Shown: positions 8,295 to 16,639 of the stretch, in pieces | How positions within the stretch are numbered: the first letter of the stretch is position 1 | Layout: every line of letters begins with the position of its first letter | Assembly (NCBI GenBank): GCA_018607905.1 | Contig: JABBAP010000028.1 | Location: forward strand, 1 to 37,771 | Reading direction: 5' to 3' | Length of the DNA: 37,771 bases | Source of the DNA: Paracoccaceae bacterium | GTDB lineage: Bacteria > Pseudomonadota > Alphaproteobacteria > Rhodobacterales > Rhodobacteraceae | Notes under the pieces: generated by a model | Told to the model about the DNA's origin: nothing | Databases searched by the model: none | The model's input: the letters and a program-made list of their open reading frames with translations, nothing else | Program-made: the position numbers and the translations under genes

Positions 8295-9806
8295 ATGCTC
8301 GATCTGACCTACACCGAACCAAAACCGAAAACCATCTCAGGCGCCACGGGCGATTGGGAACTTGTGATCGGCATGGAAGTCCACGCGCAGGTCGCCTCGA
8401 ATGCGAAGCTGTTTTCAGGTGCATCGACCAAATTTGGCGCCGAGCCGAACTCCAACGTGTCCTTTGTTGATGCGGCCATGCCCGGCATGTTGCCCGTGAT
8501 CAACGAATTTTGCGTCGAACAGGCCGTGCGCACGGGCCTTGGCATCAATGCTGAAATCAACCTGTTTTCCGCCTTTGATCGCAAGAATTATTTCTACCCC
8601 GATCTGCCCCAAGGTTATCAAATCAGCCAGCTGTATCACCCTATTGTTGGCGAAGGCGAAGTGCTGGTCGACATGGAACCGGGCGTCGCGCGCAACGTGC
8701 GTGTCGAGCGTATCCATTTGGAACAAGACGCGGGTAAATCCGTGCACGATATGGACCCGAACATGTCCTTCGTAGACCTAAACCGCACGGGCGTTGCCCT
8801 GATGGAAATCGTGTCCCAACCCGACATTCGTGGCCCAGAAGAGGCCGCCGCCTACATCACCAAAATCCGTCAAATCGTGCAGTATTTGAAAACCTCCGAC
8901 GGCAACATGCAAAACGGCAACCTTCGCGCCGATGTAAACGTGTCTGTCTGTCGTCCTGGGGATTACGAAAAATTCCGCGAAACGGGTGATTTTGGCCACC
9001 TTGGCACCCGCTGCGAGCTGAAAAACATGAACTCCATGCGCTTTATTCAAGCCGCGATCATGGCCGAAGCAAAACGCCAAATCGCAGTTTTGGAAGACGG
9101 CGGAACCATCCAACAAAACACCATCGCATGGAACCCAGACACGGGCGAAATCACGCCCCTGCGCTCCAAAGAAGAAGCCCACGATTACCGCTATTTCCCC
9201 GATCCAGACCTGCTGCCGCTGGAAATCGAACAGTCTTGGGTCGATGAAATCAAAGCAAACTTGCCAGAGCTGCCAGACGCCAAAAAAGCGCGTTTCATGG
9301 CCGATTTCGGCATGACAGAATACGACGCCAACGTCCTAACCGCCGAGGTCGCAAGTGCCGATTACTTTGAGGCAACGGCGAATGGCCGCGACGGCAAAAT
9401 CGCCGCAAACTGGGTGATCAACGAGCTGTTTGGCCGGCTGAAAAAAGACGAATGCGAAATCACCGACAGCCCCGTCTCGCCCAAACAACTCGGCGGCATT
9501 ATTGATCTGATCGCCTCCGACGCGATCTCAGGTAAAATCGCCAAAGACCTGTTCGAAATCGTCTACGTGGAAGGCGGCGACCCCGCCCAAATCGTCGAAG
9601 ACCGCGGCATGAAACAAGTCACCGACACAGGCGCAATTGAAGCCGCCGTCGACGAGATCATCGCCGCCAACCCCGACCAAGTCGCCAAAGCCCAAGCCAA
9701 CCCAAAACTCGCTGGCTGGTTTGTTGGTCAGGTGATGAAAGCGACAGGCGGCAAAGCCAATCCGAAGGCGGTGAACGAGCTGGTGGCGAAGAAGTTGGCT
9801 CTGTAA
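8295..9806 (+). CDS. gatB: Asp-tRNA(Asn)/Glu-tRNA(Gln) amidotransferase subunit B
   Basis: The 503-residue protein is the tRNA-binding kinase-like subunit of GatCAB, which activates and amidates mischarged Glu-tRNA(Gln) or Asp-tRNA(Asn) in the cytosol. Signatures include [12 protein letters not shown] near the N-terminus, the [18 protein letters not shown] block, [12 protein letters not shown], and [11 protein letters not shown]. The C-terminal 150 residues form the helical GatB/YqeY domain ending in [10 protein letters not shown]. Length is normal. gatA and gatC are not in the window, which is common in alphaproteobacteria. Confidence 0.97.
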   Translation: MLDLTYTEPKPKTISGATGDWELVIGMEVHAQVASNAKLFSGASTKFGAEPNSNVSFVDAAMPGMLPVINEFCVEQAVRTGLGINAEINLFSAFDRKNYFYPDLPQGYQISQLYHPIVGEGEVLVDMEPGVARNVRVERIHLEQDAGKSVHDMDPNMSFVDLNRTGVALMEIVSQPDIRGPEEAAAYITKIRQIVQYLKTSDGNMQNGNLRADVNVSVCRPGDYEKFRETGDFGHLGTRCELKNMNSMRFIQAAIMAEAKRQIAVLEDGGTIQQNTIAWNPDTGEITPLRSKEEAHDYRYFPDPDLLPLEIEQSWVDEIKANLPELPDAKKARFMADFGMTEYDANVLTAEVASADYFEATANGRDGKIAANWVINELFGRLKKDECEITDSPVSPKQLGGIIDLIASDAISGKIAKDLFEIVYVEGGDPAQIVEDRGMKQVTDTGAIEAAVDEIIAANPDQVAKAQANPKLAGWFVGQVMKATGGKANPKAVNELVAKKLAL

Positions 9807-9824
9807 AGCTGTTTCATACCGATG

Positions 9825-9859
9825 TATCGCTCACCGCTTCGTATCTTTCACGAGCGATA
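9825..9859. repeat. 8-bp inverted repeat at the convergent gatB / orphan gene junction
   Basis: TATCGCTC (9825-9832) and GAGCGATA (9852-9859) form a perfect 8-pair stem with a 19-base loop. It covers the 3' end of the minus-strand orphan gene and lies just after the gatB stop. There is no T-run, so it is at best a weak bidirectional terminator or an RNA-stabilising hairpin. Confidence 0.45.
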
Positions 9860-10316
9860 TTACATTGCTGGCCTTTAACTGCTTAACAATCTTCGTGATC
9901 ACGTCTTCTGGCAAGCAACGACGAGCGATCTGACTATACTTTTCAAGAGAGAAACAGTCGCTGTCGGCCGTGCGATTTCCGCGATAAAAATAACTGCAAC
10001 TCACAGCATATGAATCGCCAACAGACAGCTTCGGATTACTCAAAATCAATTCAAATGCTTGAAGAAACAGATCGTCACGATTCAAAAGATCGAATGCATT
10101 CAGCATCCATTGGTCCTCACGATCCAGCGCGTCTACTTTTCGCATTCGCTCAACCGCGCAATCGAGATAAGGTCGCGTGAAAGAGAATACCTCAAGCAGA
10201 GCCAAAGCCGATGGGAACGCGTCTTCATTTTCATCCTCTAAGGTCAGCAGAAGTCGCTCTACACTCTTTTTCAAATATTTGACTTTCAATTTCGCCTCAC
10301 TTTGTAAAATATTCAC
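9831..10316 (-). CDS. Hypothetical protein, AT-rich orphan
   Basis: This 161-codon frame encodes a mostly alpha-helical, charged protein with no signal peptide, membrane span or motif that I recognise. The composition (many Lys, Asp, Leu, with Cys residues at 53, 105, 119 and 133 approximately) looks like a real soluble protein rather than an antisense shadow, and no competing gene exists on the other strand. Base composition is visibly more AT-rich than the flanking gatB and thioesterase genes, and codon choice (TTA, AAA, ATA) differs, suggesting horizontal acquisition. The start is a GTG at 10316 without an obvious ribosome binding site, so the true start may be internal. Confidence 0.55.
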   Translation of the reverse strand: MNILQSEAKLKVKYLKKSVERLLLTLEDENEDAFPSALALLEVFSFTRPYLDCAVERMRKVDALDREDQWMLNAFDLLNRDDLFLQAFELILSNPKLSVGDSYAVSCSYFYRGNRTADSDCFSLEKYSQIARRCLPEDVITKIVKQLKASNVISLVKDTKR

Positions 10317-10389
10317 ACAACACAGGTGTCAATTCTTCCACCTAGATTTTTGTGCTTTATAACAAACAAAAAGACCAAAGGCCCACACC

Positions 10390-10860
10390 ATGCAAGCCCC
10401 CTTCCGCTCCGCCCCAAAACACGTCCTTCCCGAATGGATCGACTATAACGGCCACCTCAACATGGCTTATTATTCCGTCCTTTTCGACACATCCGTCGAT
10501 GAAATCTATGAAAACATCGGCTTTGGGCCAGACTATATCAAATCCCACAACCACACGACCTATACTGCCGAATTTCACGTCTGTTATGTGCGCGAATTGC
10601 ACGAGGGCGATGAAACCTACGTCACCACACAGCTGATCGCCTACGACGAAAAACGCTTTCACACCTACCAAGAATTGTTCCACGCCGACGGTTGGCTCGC
10701 CGCCACAGGCGAAGCCCTCGCGCTCCATATCGACATGTCAGGCCCGCGCGTCGCCCCTATGCCCGACCACATTTTGGCCAACCTAAAAGCGATCCACACC
10801 GCCCACGCCGTCCTGCCCATCCCCAAACGCGCCAGCAAATCCATCAGCATCAAAGGCTGA
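10390..10860 (+). CDS. Acyl-CoA thioesterase-like protein (hotdog fold)
   Basis: The 156-residue protein fits the 4-hydroxybenzoyl-CoA thioesterase-like hotdog family. The family signature is V-L-P-E-W-I-D-Y-N-G-H-L-N-M-A-Y-Y (about 12-28), with the D-x-x-G-H-x-N pattern carrying the catalytic Asp; a second conserved stretch is Y-T-A-E-F-H-V-C-Y-V-R-E-L and then G-D-E-T-Y-V-T-T-Q. Such enzymes hydrolyse acyl-CoA thioesters. Close relatives in this lineage include the betainyl-CoA thioesterases of carnitine breakdown, but no carnitine genes lie here so the substrate is unknown. A TTTATAAC element at 10356-10363 could be its -10. The gene is divergent from the orphan at 9831-10316. Confidence 0.85.
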   Translation: MQAPFRSAPKHVLPEWIDYNGHLNMAYYSVLFDTSVDEIYENIGFGPDYIKSHNHTTYTAEFHVCYVRELHEGDETYVTTQLIAYDEKRFHTYQELFHADGWLAATGEALALHIDMSGPRVAPMPDHILANLKAIHTAHAVLPIPKRASKSISIKG

Positions 10861-10916
10861 CATTTTTCCGCGCAAGGCGCCGCAACGCGCCACTCCGCTC
10901 TTGCCCTCTTTCACCC

Positions 10917-10924
10917 AATCGGGC
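10917..10924 (+). promoter_or_regulatory. AATCGGGC element upstream of the DUF4177 gene
   Basis: The sequence TCACCCAATCGGGC followed by AAAAACGCACTCGCAC lies 44 bases before the chosen ATG. The copy before the J-domain gene is almost identical in the first part (TCACCCAATTGGGC) and also has AACGCACTGCAC downstream, so the two genes may share a promoter type or regulator. Confidence 0.3.
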
Positions 10925-10960
10925 AAAAACGCACTCGCACGCAAGATGGGACCTAAATCA

Positions 10961-11452
10961 ATGCAAATGTTCGAATACAAAGCCGTTCCTGCCCCAAACC
11001 GTTCCAAACGGGTCAAGGGCGTCAAAGGAACTGCAGGACGGTTCGCAGCCGTATTGAGCGAAACCATGAACGAACACGCCGCTGAGGGCTGGGAATATCT
11101 GCGTTCAGATAGCCTGCCTGTTGAGGAAAAACCGGGCATGTTCAAATCGAAAATCGAAACATATCAAACGGTTCTGGTGTTCCGCCGCGCAGTGGCAGCC
11201 CCTGTTGAAACGCCAATGGCAGGCTACATCGAAGACCAGTCTGACATGGTCGAAGACACGCCAGAACCTGTCGTTGAACCTGTGCTCGCAACCCCAGAAA
11301 CAGCCGAGCCAGACCTGCCGTCAGAGCCAACTGTTTCCTCCAGCTGGGCAGAAGAAACCGATTACCCGCAAGACCCGCCATTGACGAGCCAAGGCGACGA
11401 CAGCCCATTTTCACAACCAGAATCGGGCGAAGACGATCCGTTTAAGCGCTAA
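10961..11452 (+). CDS. DUF4177 domain-containing protein
   Basis: The 163-residue protein starts with a DUF4177-like module at about 1-65 (M-F-E-Y-K-A-V-P-A-P, then L-S-E-T-M-N-E-H-A-A-E-G-W-E-Y-L), a short alpha-beta domain found in many bacterial proteins of unknown role. The remaining half is a low-complexity acidic, Pro/Glu/Thr-rich tail, probably disordered. I selected the ATG at 10961, where the domain begins, over an in-frame ATG 60 bases upstream; neither has a strong ribosome binding site. The stop overlaps the convergent BolA gene by 11 bases. Function is unknown. Confidence 0.78.
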   Translation: MQMFEYKAVPAPNRSKRVKGVKGTAGRFAAVLSETMNEHAAEGWEYLRSDSLPVEEKPGMFKSKIETYQTVLVFRRAVAAPVETPMAGYIEDQSDMVEDTPEPVVEPVLATPETAEPDLPSEPTVSSSWAEETDYPQDPPLTSQGDDSPFSQPESGEDDPFKR

Positions 11453-11699
11453 TATCCAGCGCGAGCGCGTGAACCCGCTCTTCCATCTCGGCTTTTACAC
11501 AGCTCATCACCGCACGTTGCTGCGCCACACGGCTTTTGCCCGCCAGCGTCGCAGCCCGCATCACGACGCGAAAATGCGTTTCCCCACCTTCGCGGTAGCC
11601 ACCATGTCCACGGTGATCTTCGCTTTCGTCAATGATCTCAAGGGTTTGAGGTTGAAATTCATCTGTAAGTTTGCGCTCCATGCGCTGTTTCATCGTCAT
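11442..11699 (-). CDS. BolA family protein
   Basis: This is an 85-residue BolA-like protein with the class II KH-like fold. The core reads R-M-E-R-K-L-T-D-E-F-Q-P, then I-I-D-E-S-E-D-H-R-G-H, G-E-T-H-F-R-V-V, and ends with E-E-R-V-H-A-L-A-L-D. BolA proteins act with monothiol glutaredoxins in iron-sulfur cluster handling and iron or stress signalling; the conserved His in the H-F-R-V segment and the terminal R-V-H-A-L motif are both present. The ATG at 11699 is chosen; a GTG five codons upstream or an ATG two codons downstream are alternatives. It is divergent from the J-domain gene, a pairing I believe is common in Rhodobacterales. Confidence 0.92.
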   Translation of the reverse strand: MTMKQRMERKLTDEFQPQTLEIIDESEDHRGHGGYREGGETHFRVVMRAATLAGKSRVAQQRAVMSCVKAEMEERVHALALDISA

Positions 11700-11836
11700 A
11701 TTTTTACCAATCACTCAAAAATGCCTCTTGGCGCTCTGGCTTATTAAGTTAAACTCCCCTGTCCGAGTCGAACAGCACTTACCGCACATTGCGTGCGAAA
11801 AATTCGCCTTTCTCTCAGCTTCGCGGCGGCTCACCC

Positions 11837-11844
11837 AATTGGGC
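11837..11844 (+). promoter_or_regulatory. CCCAATTGGG palindrome upstream of the J-domain gene
   Basis: A 10-base perfect palindrome CCCAATTGGG at 11834-11843 lies about 41 bases before the J-domain ATG in the bolA / J-domain divergent region. It matches the element at 10914-10924 at nearly every base. Candidate promoter core or operator; not established. Confidence 0.3.
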
Positions 11845-11877
11845 TGGAATAGAACGCACTGCACAAGGAATACGTCA

Positions 11878-12531
11878 ATGGCCGAACGCTCGCCTTTTAG
11901 TTTCGATATCTCAGTTTCTGCTGATAAAAAGCGGCGCGCCAAAGGGCGGCGCGGCATGTCGGGCGCGTTTGAAACCTCCTCGCGTCAGTGTCAGCACGAT
12001 GGCTGCGGCGAGCCGGGCAAATACCGCGCCCCACGACACCCCGACAATCTGGAAGAGTTTTACTGGTTCTGCCTAACACACATCCGCGAATTTAACTCCA
12101 AATGGAACTTCTTTGAAAACCATTCCGAAGAGGAAATGGAAAAACAATTCGCCGCAGATCGTGTGTGGGATCGCGACACAAAACCGTTTGGTGACAAAGA
12201 AAACCACGCCAAAGCCACCATCGAGGAAAAAGCATGGGCGCGTCTGGGCATCGAAAACCCGACCGAAGTGCTGGGTGCAAACGCCACCCGCAATCCCGGC
12301 AAATCCGATCCTGCGGGCGGTACACGCCGCCTGCCACCAACCGAACGCAAAGCCATTGATATCCTAGAGGCACGCGACAACTGGACCAAAGCAGAGCTGC
12401 GCAAACAGTATAAAAAGCTGATCAAAGAGCTGCACCCCGACATGAACGGCGGCGACAGATCAGACGAGGATAAACTGCAACAAGTCGTCTGGGCTTGGGA
12501 TCAGATCAAAAACTCCAAGCTGTTTAAGTAA
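11878..12531 (+). CDS. J domain-containing protein with N-terminal Cys/His cluster
   Basis: The 217-residue protein has its J domain at the C-terminus (about 157-217) with the diagnostic H-P-D at 186-188, so it should stimulate an Hsp70 (DnaK) ATPase. The N-terminal half contains C38-x4-C43 and C65-x2-H68, a plausible small zinc site, in F-Y-W-F-C-L-T-H-I-R. The middle is charged and probably helical. It lacks the Gly/Phe region, zinc-finger repeats and substrate domain of true DnaJ, so it is a specialised J protein. The ATG at 11878 follows AAGGAA at 11864-11869. A strong terminator follows. Its client is unknown; cobS-cobT lie downstream as a separate unit. Confidence 0.9.
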   Translation: MAERSPFSFDISVSADKKRRAKGRRGMSGAFETSSRQCQHDGCGEPGKYRAPRHPDNLEEFYWFCLTHIREFNSKWNFFENHSEEEMEKQFAADRVWDRDTKPFGDKENHAKATIEEKAWARLGIENPTEVLGANATRNPGKSDPAGGTRRLPPTERKAIDILEARDNWTKAELRKQYKKLIKELHPDMNGGDRSDEDKLQQVVWAWDQIKNSKLFK

Positions 12532-12545
12532 CCAAACCAACCCTG

Positions 12546-12585
12546 AAAATGCGCGAACGGGCCCGCCTGCCCGCGCGCATTTTTT
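12546..12585 (+). terminator. Strong Rho-independent terminator after the J-domain gene
   Basis: AAAATGCGCG (12546-12555) pairs perfectly with CGCGCATTTT (12574-12583). An inner stem CGGGC/GCCCG extends it with only an AA bulge, around a CCGCCT loop, and a T-run follows. It isolates the J-domain gene from cobS. Confidence 0.88.
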
Positions 12586-12704
12586 ATGCCCGCACCGCCA
12601 CGCCGATCCAGATGGGCGTTACGTTAAATCCAGTTCAAATTTCCGCCTAGCCCTTGCACCCCCATCCAATATATTCCACTAAGCATTGAACGCTCTTTTA
12701 CGGG

Positions 12705-12710
12705 TATAAT
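12705..12710 (+). promoter_or_regulatory. TATAAT -10 element of the cobS transcription unit
   Basis: A perfect TATAAT lies 26 bases before the cobS ATG. The nearest TTGAAC is spaced only 13 bases, so the -35 is unclear. No cobalamin riboswitch-like B12 box is visible between the terminator and cobS. Confidence 0.4.
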
Positions 12711-12735
12711 TTCACGATCACGCGGGACGAAAACT

Positions 12736-13722
12736 ATGGCTGAGAACAACTTGGATATGATGGCTGAACCAACTGAGGAAATCTCAGTTCGCGACGTGTT
12801 TGGCATCGACACGGATATGAAAGTCAAAGGGTTCAAAGAAACCTCTGATCGTGTGCCAGAATTTGACAGCACCTATAAATTCGATCCCGACACAACGATG
12901 GCGATCCTTGCGGGCTTTACCCACAATCGTCGTGTGATGATCCAAGGCTACCACGGCACAGGTAAATCCACCCACATCGAACAGGTTGCGGCCCGTTTGA
13001 ACTGGCCAGCCGTGCGAGTGAACCTCGACAGCCACATCTCTCGGATTGATCTGATCGGTAAAGACGCGATCAAATTGAAAGACGGCAAACAGGTTACTGA
13101 ATTCCACGAAGGCATCCTGCCGTGGGCGCTGCGCAATCCCGTTGCTATCGTGTTTGATGAATACGACGCAGGCCGCGCCGACGTTATGTTCGTGATCCAG
13201 CGTGTTCTGGAAAAAGACGGCAAACTGACCCTGCTTGACCAAAACGAAATCATCACGCCAAACAAATACTTCCGCTTGTTTGCAACCGCCAACACAGTTG
13301 GTTTGGGCGACACAACGGGCCTCTATCACGGCACACAGCAAATCAACCAAGGCCAGATGGACCGTTGGTCTCTTGTTGCGACCCTAAACTATCTGTCCCA
13401 CGACGCTGAAGCCGCGATCATCCTGTCCAAAAACCCGCACTACAACACCGAACAGGGCCGCAAGCACATCAGCCAAATGGTCACCGTCGCCGACCTGTCG
13501 CGCACATCCTTCATGAACGGCGATATCTCCACCGTGATGTCCCCGCGCACCGTGCTCGCATGGGCTGAAAACGCGCTCATCTTCAAAGACATCGGCTTCG
13601 CCTTCCGCCTGACATTCCTTAACAAATGTGACGAGTTGGAACGCCAAACAGTCGCTGAATTCTACCAGCGCTGCTTTGACGAGGAACTACCGGAGAGCGC
13701 CGCGAGCGTTAGCTTGGGGTGA
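12736..13722 (+). CDS. cobS: Cobaltochelatase subunit CobS (AAA+ ATPase)
   Basis: This 328-residue AAA+ protein is one of three subunits (CobN, CobS, CobT) of the ATP-dependent chelatase that inserts cobalt into hydrogenobyrinic acid a,c-diamide in aerobic cobalamin synthesis. Walker A is G-Y-H-G-T-G-K-S-T at 71-79 and Walker B is V-A-I-V-F-D-E-Y-D at 136-144; sensor and arginine-finger regions follow ([13 protein letters not shown]). Length and the [13 protein letters not shown]-terminus are typical. Its stop overlaps the GTG of the next small gene by four bases. cobT lies 1 kb downstream instead of next door because two genes intervene; cobN is outside the window. Confidence 0.97.
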   Translation: MAENNLDMMAEPTEEISVRDVFGIDTDMKVKGFKETSDRVPEFDSTYKFDPDTTMAILAGFTHNRRVMIQGYHGTGKSTHIEQVAARLNWPAVRVNLDSHISRIDLIGKDAIKLKDGKQVTEFHEGILPWALRNPVAIVFDEYDAGRADVMFVIQRVLEKDGKLTLLDQNEIITPNKYFRLFATANTVGLGDTTGLYHGTQQINQGQMDRWSLVATLNYLSHDAEAAIILSKNPHYNTEQGRKHISQMVTVADLSRTSFMNGDISTVMSPRTVLAWAENALIFKDIGFAFRLTFLNKCDELERQTVAEFYQRCFDEELPESAASVSLG

Positions 13723-14030
13723 GCAAATTATTCCTAAACATGCTGATTATGGTTTGTTTGGCTCTGCTTAGCTATAATGTTGGGCACCGAAAAGGATTAA
13801 AGAGCGCTCCCGAATTTGTTCAAATGAAAACTGAGCAAGATCGAATATCCAAATTAGAGTTCGATAAAATGATGCAAGATCTTGCGCAATCAACTCCAAG
13901 TGTAGAAGAATGCGCTGCAGTTATGGAAGGGTTCGATGGGGATATATCGGCCATGTGTTCAGATTTTTTTCAGGAAGAACAAGACGCAATGAATGACATC
14001 GCTGATCAGCAAAGGCTTTATCGAGAATAA
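13719..14030 (+). CDS. Small hypothetical protein with N-terminal transmembrane segment
   Basis: This 103-residue product is unrecognised. Residues about 4-19 ([16 protein letters not shown]) form a hydrophobic signal or anchor; the remainder is a charged, probably helical segment with Cys residues near 64 and 80. Translation appears coupled to cobS through a GTGA overlap at 13719-13722. Base composition is markedly more AT-rich than cobS and cobT, with codons such as TTA, AAA and GAT preferred, suggesting recent arrival. Its TAA directly abuts a vestigial copy of the cobT start at 14031. Confidence 0.6.
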   Translation: MSKLFLNMLIMVCLALLSYNVGHRKGLKSAPEFVQMKTEQDRISKLEFDKMMQDLAQSTPSVEECAAVMEGFDGDISAMCSDFFQEEQDAMNDIADQQRLYRE

Positions 14031-14062
14031 ATGAACAAACCAAACGACAACCCCACTGATCC
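14031..14062 (+). repeat. Direct repeat copy 1: duplicated 5' end of cobT
   Basis: These 32 bases, beginning ATGAACAAACCAAACGACAA, match the first 32 bases of cobT at 14764-14795 with one mismatch (A for G at position 25). They encode [10 protein letters not shown] and then run out of frame into a stop at 14070-14072, leaving a 13-codon stub. The two copies flank the racemase-like gene exactly. Confidence 0.9.
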
Positions 14063-14761
14063 ATGCACATAGGCCTCATCGGCGGCATCGGCGTCGCCTC
14101 AACCGTCGTCTATTACCAACGCCTCACCGCTGCGATTGAAGCCGCTGGCAGCGTGCTCGACCTTACGATTGAGCACGCCAACGTCCATGATTTGATCCGC
14201 ACAAACCGCGAAGACAAACGCGAAGAACAAGCGCAGTATTACGCCAAACACATCGACCGCCTCGCCGCCGCTGGCTGCGATTGCGTCGCCATCACCTCTC
14301 TTGGCGGCCATTTCTGTTTTGACGAAACCGTCGCGCTCTCCTCCCTGCCCCTTGTCTCTGCCGTCGCTCCGCTCGACACATATTTCGCCGCGCAAGGCCA
14401 CAATACTGTCGGTCTGCTTGGCACCCGCGTCGTGATGAAAACGGGCCTCTATGGCCAGCTCACAAAAACCCGCGCCGTGGAACTCGTCGATGAAAACGAC
14501 ATCATCGGCCAAACCTACGTCGATATGGCGCTCGCGGGGCGCTGCACGTCTGAACAACGGGCGTTTTTCCTCGATGCAGGACAGCGTTTGATGGAAACCC
14601 AAGGCGCGGATGCAATTGTTCTCGCTGGGACAGATCTCAACCTTGCCTTTGACGGCCAAACTACCGATTATCCCGTCATTGACGCGCTCGATGTTCACGT
14701 AGACGTCCTCGCCCGCCTCGCCACCGACCAGATCAACCTCCACGATGTTGGAGCGGAGTAA
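14063..14761 (+). CDS. Aspartate/glutamate racemase family protein without the usual catalytic cysteines
   Basis: The 232-residue protein has the Asp/Glu racemase fold signature: [16 protein letters not shown] at the N-terminus and a two-domain pattern. In active cofactor-independent racemases each half gives a Cys, typically in N-T-x-H-like and G-C-T-E-like motifs. Here the equivalents read A-I-T-S-L-G-G-H-F and V-L-A-G-T-D-L-N-L, so both cysteines are replaced, although a Cys occurs two residues after the His (H-F-C-F-D-E). It may be a different enzyme of the fold. The ATG at 14063 overlaps the 13-codon cobT stub, and the gene ends two bases before the cobT ATG. It splits cobS from cobT. 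Confidence 0.85.
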   Translation: MHIGLIGGIGVASTVVYYQRLTAAIEAAGSVLDLTIEHANVHDLIRTNREDKREEQAQYYAKHIDRLAAAGCDCVAITSLGGHFCFDETVALSSLPLVSAVAPLDTYFAAQGHNTVGLLGTRVVMKTGLYGQLTKTRAVELVDENDIIGQTYVDMALAGRCTSEQRAFFLDAGQRLMETQGADAIVLAGTDLNLAFDGQTTDYPVIDALDVHVDVLARLATDQINLHDVGAE

Positions 14762-14763
14762 TT

Positions 14764-14795
14764 ATGAACAAACCAAACGACAACCCCGCTGATCC
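14764..14795 (+). repeat. Direct repeat copy 2: authentic 5' end of cobT
   Basis: This is the functional copy of the 32-base repeat, starting at the cobT ATG and encoding [10 protein letters not shown]. Its partner is at 14031-14062, 733 bases upstream. Sequence upstream of each copy is not clearly similar, so the homology begins at the start codon. Confidence 0.9.
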
Positions 14796-16635
14796 GTTCA
14801 AAAAGGCGCTCGCTGAGGCGACCAAAGCCATGGCGAATGAGCCTGAGCTGAACGTGTCCTTCACCGTCGATCCCGCTGGCATGACAAATGACGCCGTGCG
14901 CCTGCCGCAGGTCACCCGTCGCATGACCAAAGACGAGGTTCTGCTCGCCCGCGGCACCGCCGATGCCTACGCCATGCGCATCCGTTATCACAACGAGGCC
15001 ACGCACAATCGTTACGCTCCGCAGGGCGAAATGGCGCGATCCTTGTACGAATCCATGGAAACTGCGCGCTGCGAAGCAATGGGCGCACGCGCCATGCCGG
15101 GCACGGCCTCCAACATCGACAGCAAGATCAGCAACGAAGCCGCCAAAATGGGTTTCGCCCAAATCCAAGACGCCGCTGGCGCACCACTGGCCACCGCAGC
15201 GGGCTACCTCGTGCGCCATCTTGCAACGGGGCGCGAACTGCCCCCCGCCGCCGCACACGTCATGGAATTATGGCGCGGGTTCATCGAATCCCAAGCCGAA
15301 GGTACTCTGGAAAACCTGCAAGACGTGCTGGATGATCAAGTCGCGTTTTCCAAATTCGCCCGCCAAATGATCGACGATCTTGGCTACGGCGAACAGCTTG
15401 GCGATGACCCAGACGAGGAAAACCCAGACCGCCAAGAAGAAGCCGAAGAAAACAACGAAGAAGACGAAACACCCGACACAGATTCAGGGGATCAATCCGA
15501 CGACGACGACGAGTCTGACGCATCAGACGATCAACAAGCCTCCGACGAGCAGCAACAAGCGCAAACCTCGATGGAAGAGCGCGATGATCTGGACAATGCT
15601 GAGGAAATGGAGGCCCCCGACGGCCAACCACCGATGGATCCTCCGCCCCCCGCGCCCTATTCGGACGCCGATCCAAACTACAAAGTGTATTCCACCGATT
15701 TCGACGAAGAAGTCCTTGCCGAAGAGCTCGCAGAAGCTGCCGAGTTGGAACGCCTTCGCGCCTATCTCGATCAGCAGCTTGATCCGCTGAAAGGGGCTGT
15801 ATCGCGCCTTGCAAACAAGTTGCAACGCCGCCTTCAGGCCCAGCAAAACCGTTCTTGGGCGTTTGACATGGAAGAGGGCATCTTAGACGCTGGCCGTCTT
15901 GCGCGGGTGATTTCAAACCCAACAACGCCGCTGTCTTTCAAGGTCGAAAACGACACCGAATTCAAAGACACCATCGTCACATTGCTGCTCGATAACTCTG
16001 GCTCCATGCGTGGCCGCCCGATTTCCATCGCCGCAATCTGCGCCGATGTTTTGGCCCGCACGCTGGAACGTTGTCAGGTGAAATGCGAAATCCTCGGCTT
16101 TACCACACGCGCGTGGAAAGGCGGGCAATCTCGCGAAAATTGGCTCAAGGGCGGGCGCGAACAAACACCGGGTCGTTTGAACGATTTGCGCCACATCATC
16201 TACAAAGGCGCCGATGCTCCGTGGCGTCGCACGCGCCCGAATCTGGGCTTGATGATGAAAGAAGGCCTGCTGAAAGAAAACATCGACGGCGAGGCGTTGG
16301 AATGGGCGCACAGACGCATGGTCAACCGCCCTGAACAGCGCCGCATTTTGATGGTAATTTCGGATGGTGCGCCTGTGGATGACAGCACGCTGTCCGTCAA
16401 TTCCGCCAGCTACCTTGAAAAACACCTGCGCGATGTCATTGAAATGATTGAGAAACGCAAACAGGTTGAGTTGATCGCGATCGGCATCGGCCACGACGTG
16501 ACCCGCTATTATGAACGCGCCGTCACCATCACAGATGCAGAACAACTGGCGGGGGCAATCACAGAACAGCTCGCAGGATTGTTCGATCCAAACGCCAAGC
16601 AAGGCCCCAAAATGGTGCTGCGCAGAACAGGGTAA
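14764..16635 (+). CDS. cobT: Cobaltochelatase subunit CobT
   Basis: This 623-residue protein partners CobS in the aerobic cobaltochelatase. The N-terminal domain (1 to about 205) is followed by the typical long acidic linker (about 212-295, runs of Asp and Glu with Gln and Ser) and a C-terminal von Willebrand A domain whose metal site reads D410-N-S-G-S414-M. The VWA end includes [11 protein letters not shown] and A-I-G-I-G-H-D-V. Length matches the family. Ribosome binding is by GGAG just upstream. The first 32 bases are duplicated upstream of the racemase-like gene, but the full-length copy is intact here. The Xaa-Pro aminopeptidase gene follows after four bases, so both are likely co-transcribed. 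Confidence 0.97.
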   Translation: MNKPNDNPADPFKKALAEATKAMANEPELNVSFTVDPAGMTNDAVRLPQVTRRMTKDEVLLARGTADAYAMRIRYHNEATHNRYAPQGEMARSLYESMETARCEAMGARAMPGTASNIDSKISNEAAKMGFAQIQDAAGAPLATAAGYLVRHLATGRELPPAAAHVMELWRGFIESQAEGTLENLQDVLDDQVAFSKFARQMIDDLGYGEQLGDDPDEENPDRQEEAEENNEEDETPDTDSGDQSDDDDESDASDDQQASDEQQQAQTSMEERDDLDNAEEMEAPDGQPPMDPPPPAPYSDADPNYKVYSTDFDEEVLAEELAEAAELERLRAYLDQQLDPLKGAVSRLANKLQRRLQAQQNRSWAFDMEEGILDAGRLARVISNPTTPLSFKVENDTEFKDTIVTLLLDNSGSMRGRPISIAAICADVLARTLERCQVKCEILGFTTRAWKGGQSRENWLKGGREQTPGRLNDLRHIIYKGADAPWRRTRPNLGLMMKEGLLKENIDGEALEWAHRRMVNRPEQRRILMVISDGAPVDDSTLSVNSASYLEKHLRDVIEMIEKRKQVELIAIGIGHDVTRYYERAVTITDAEQLAGAITEQLAGLFDPNAKQGPKMVLRRTG

Positions 16636-16639
16636 ATCC

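Noticed and set aside
12586-12735. Possible cobalamin riboswitch before cobS
   Set aside because: No B12-box-like conserved sequence or multi-stem leader is visible in the short space between the terminator and cobS.
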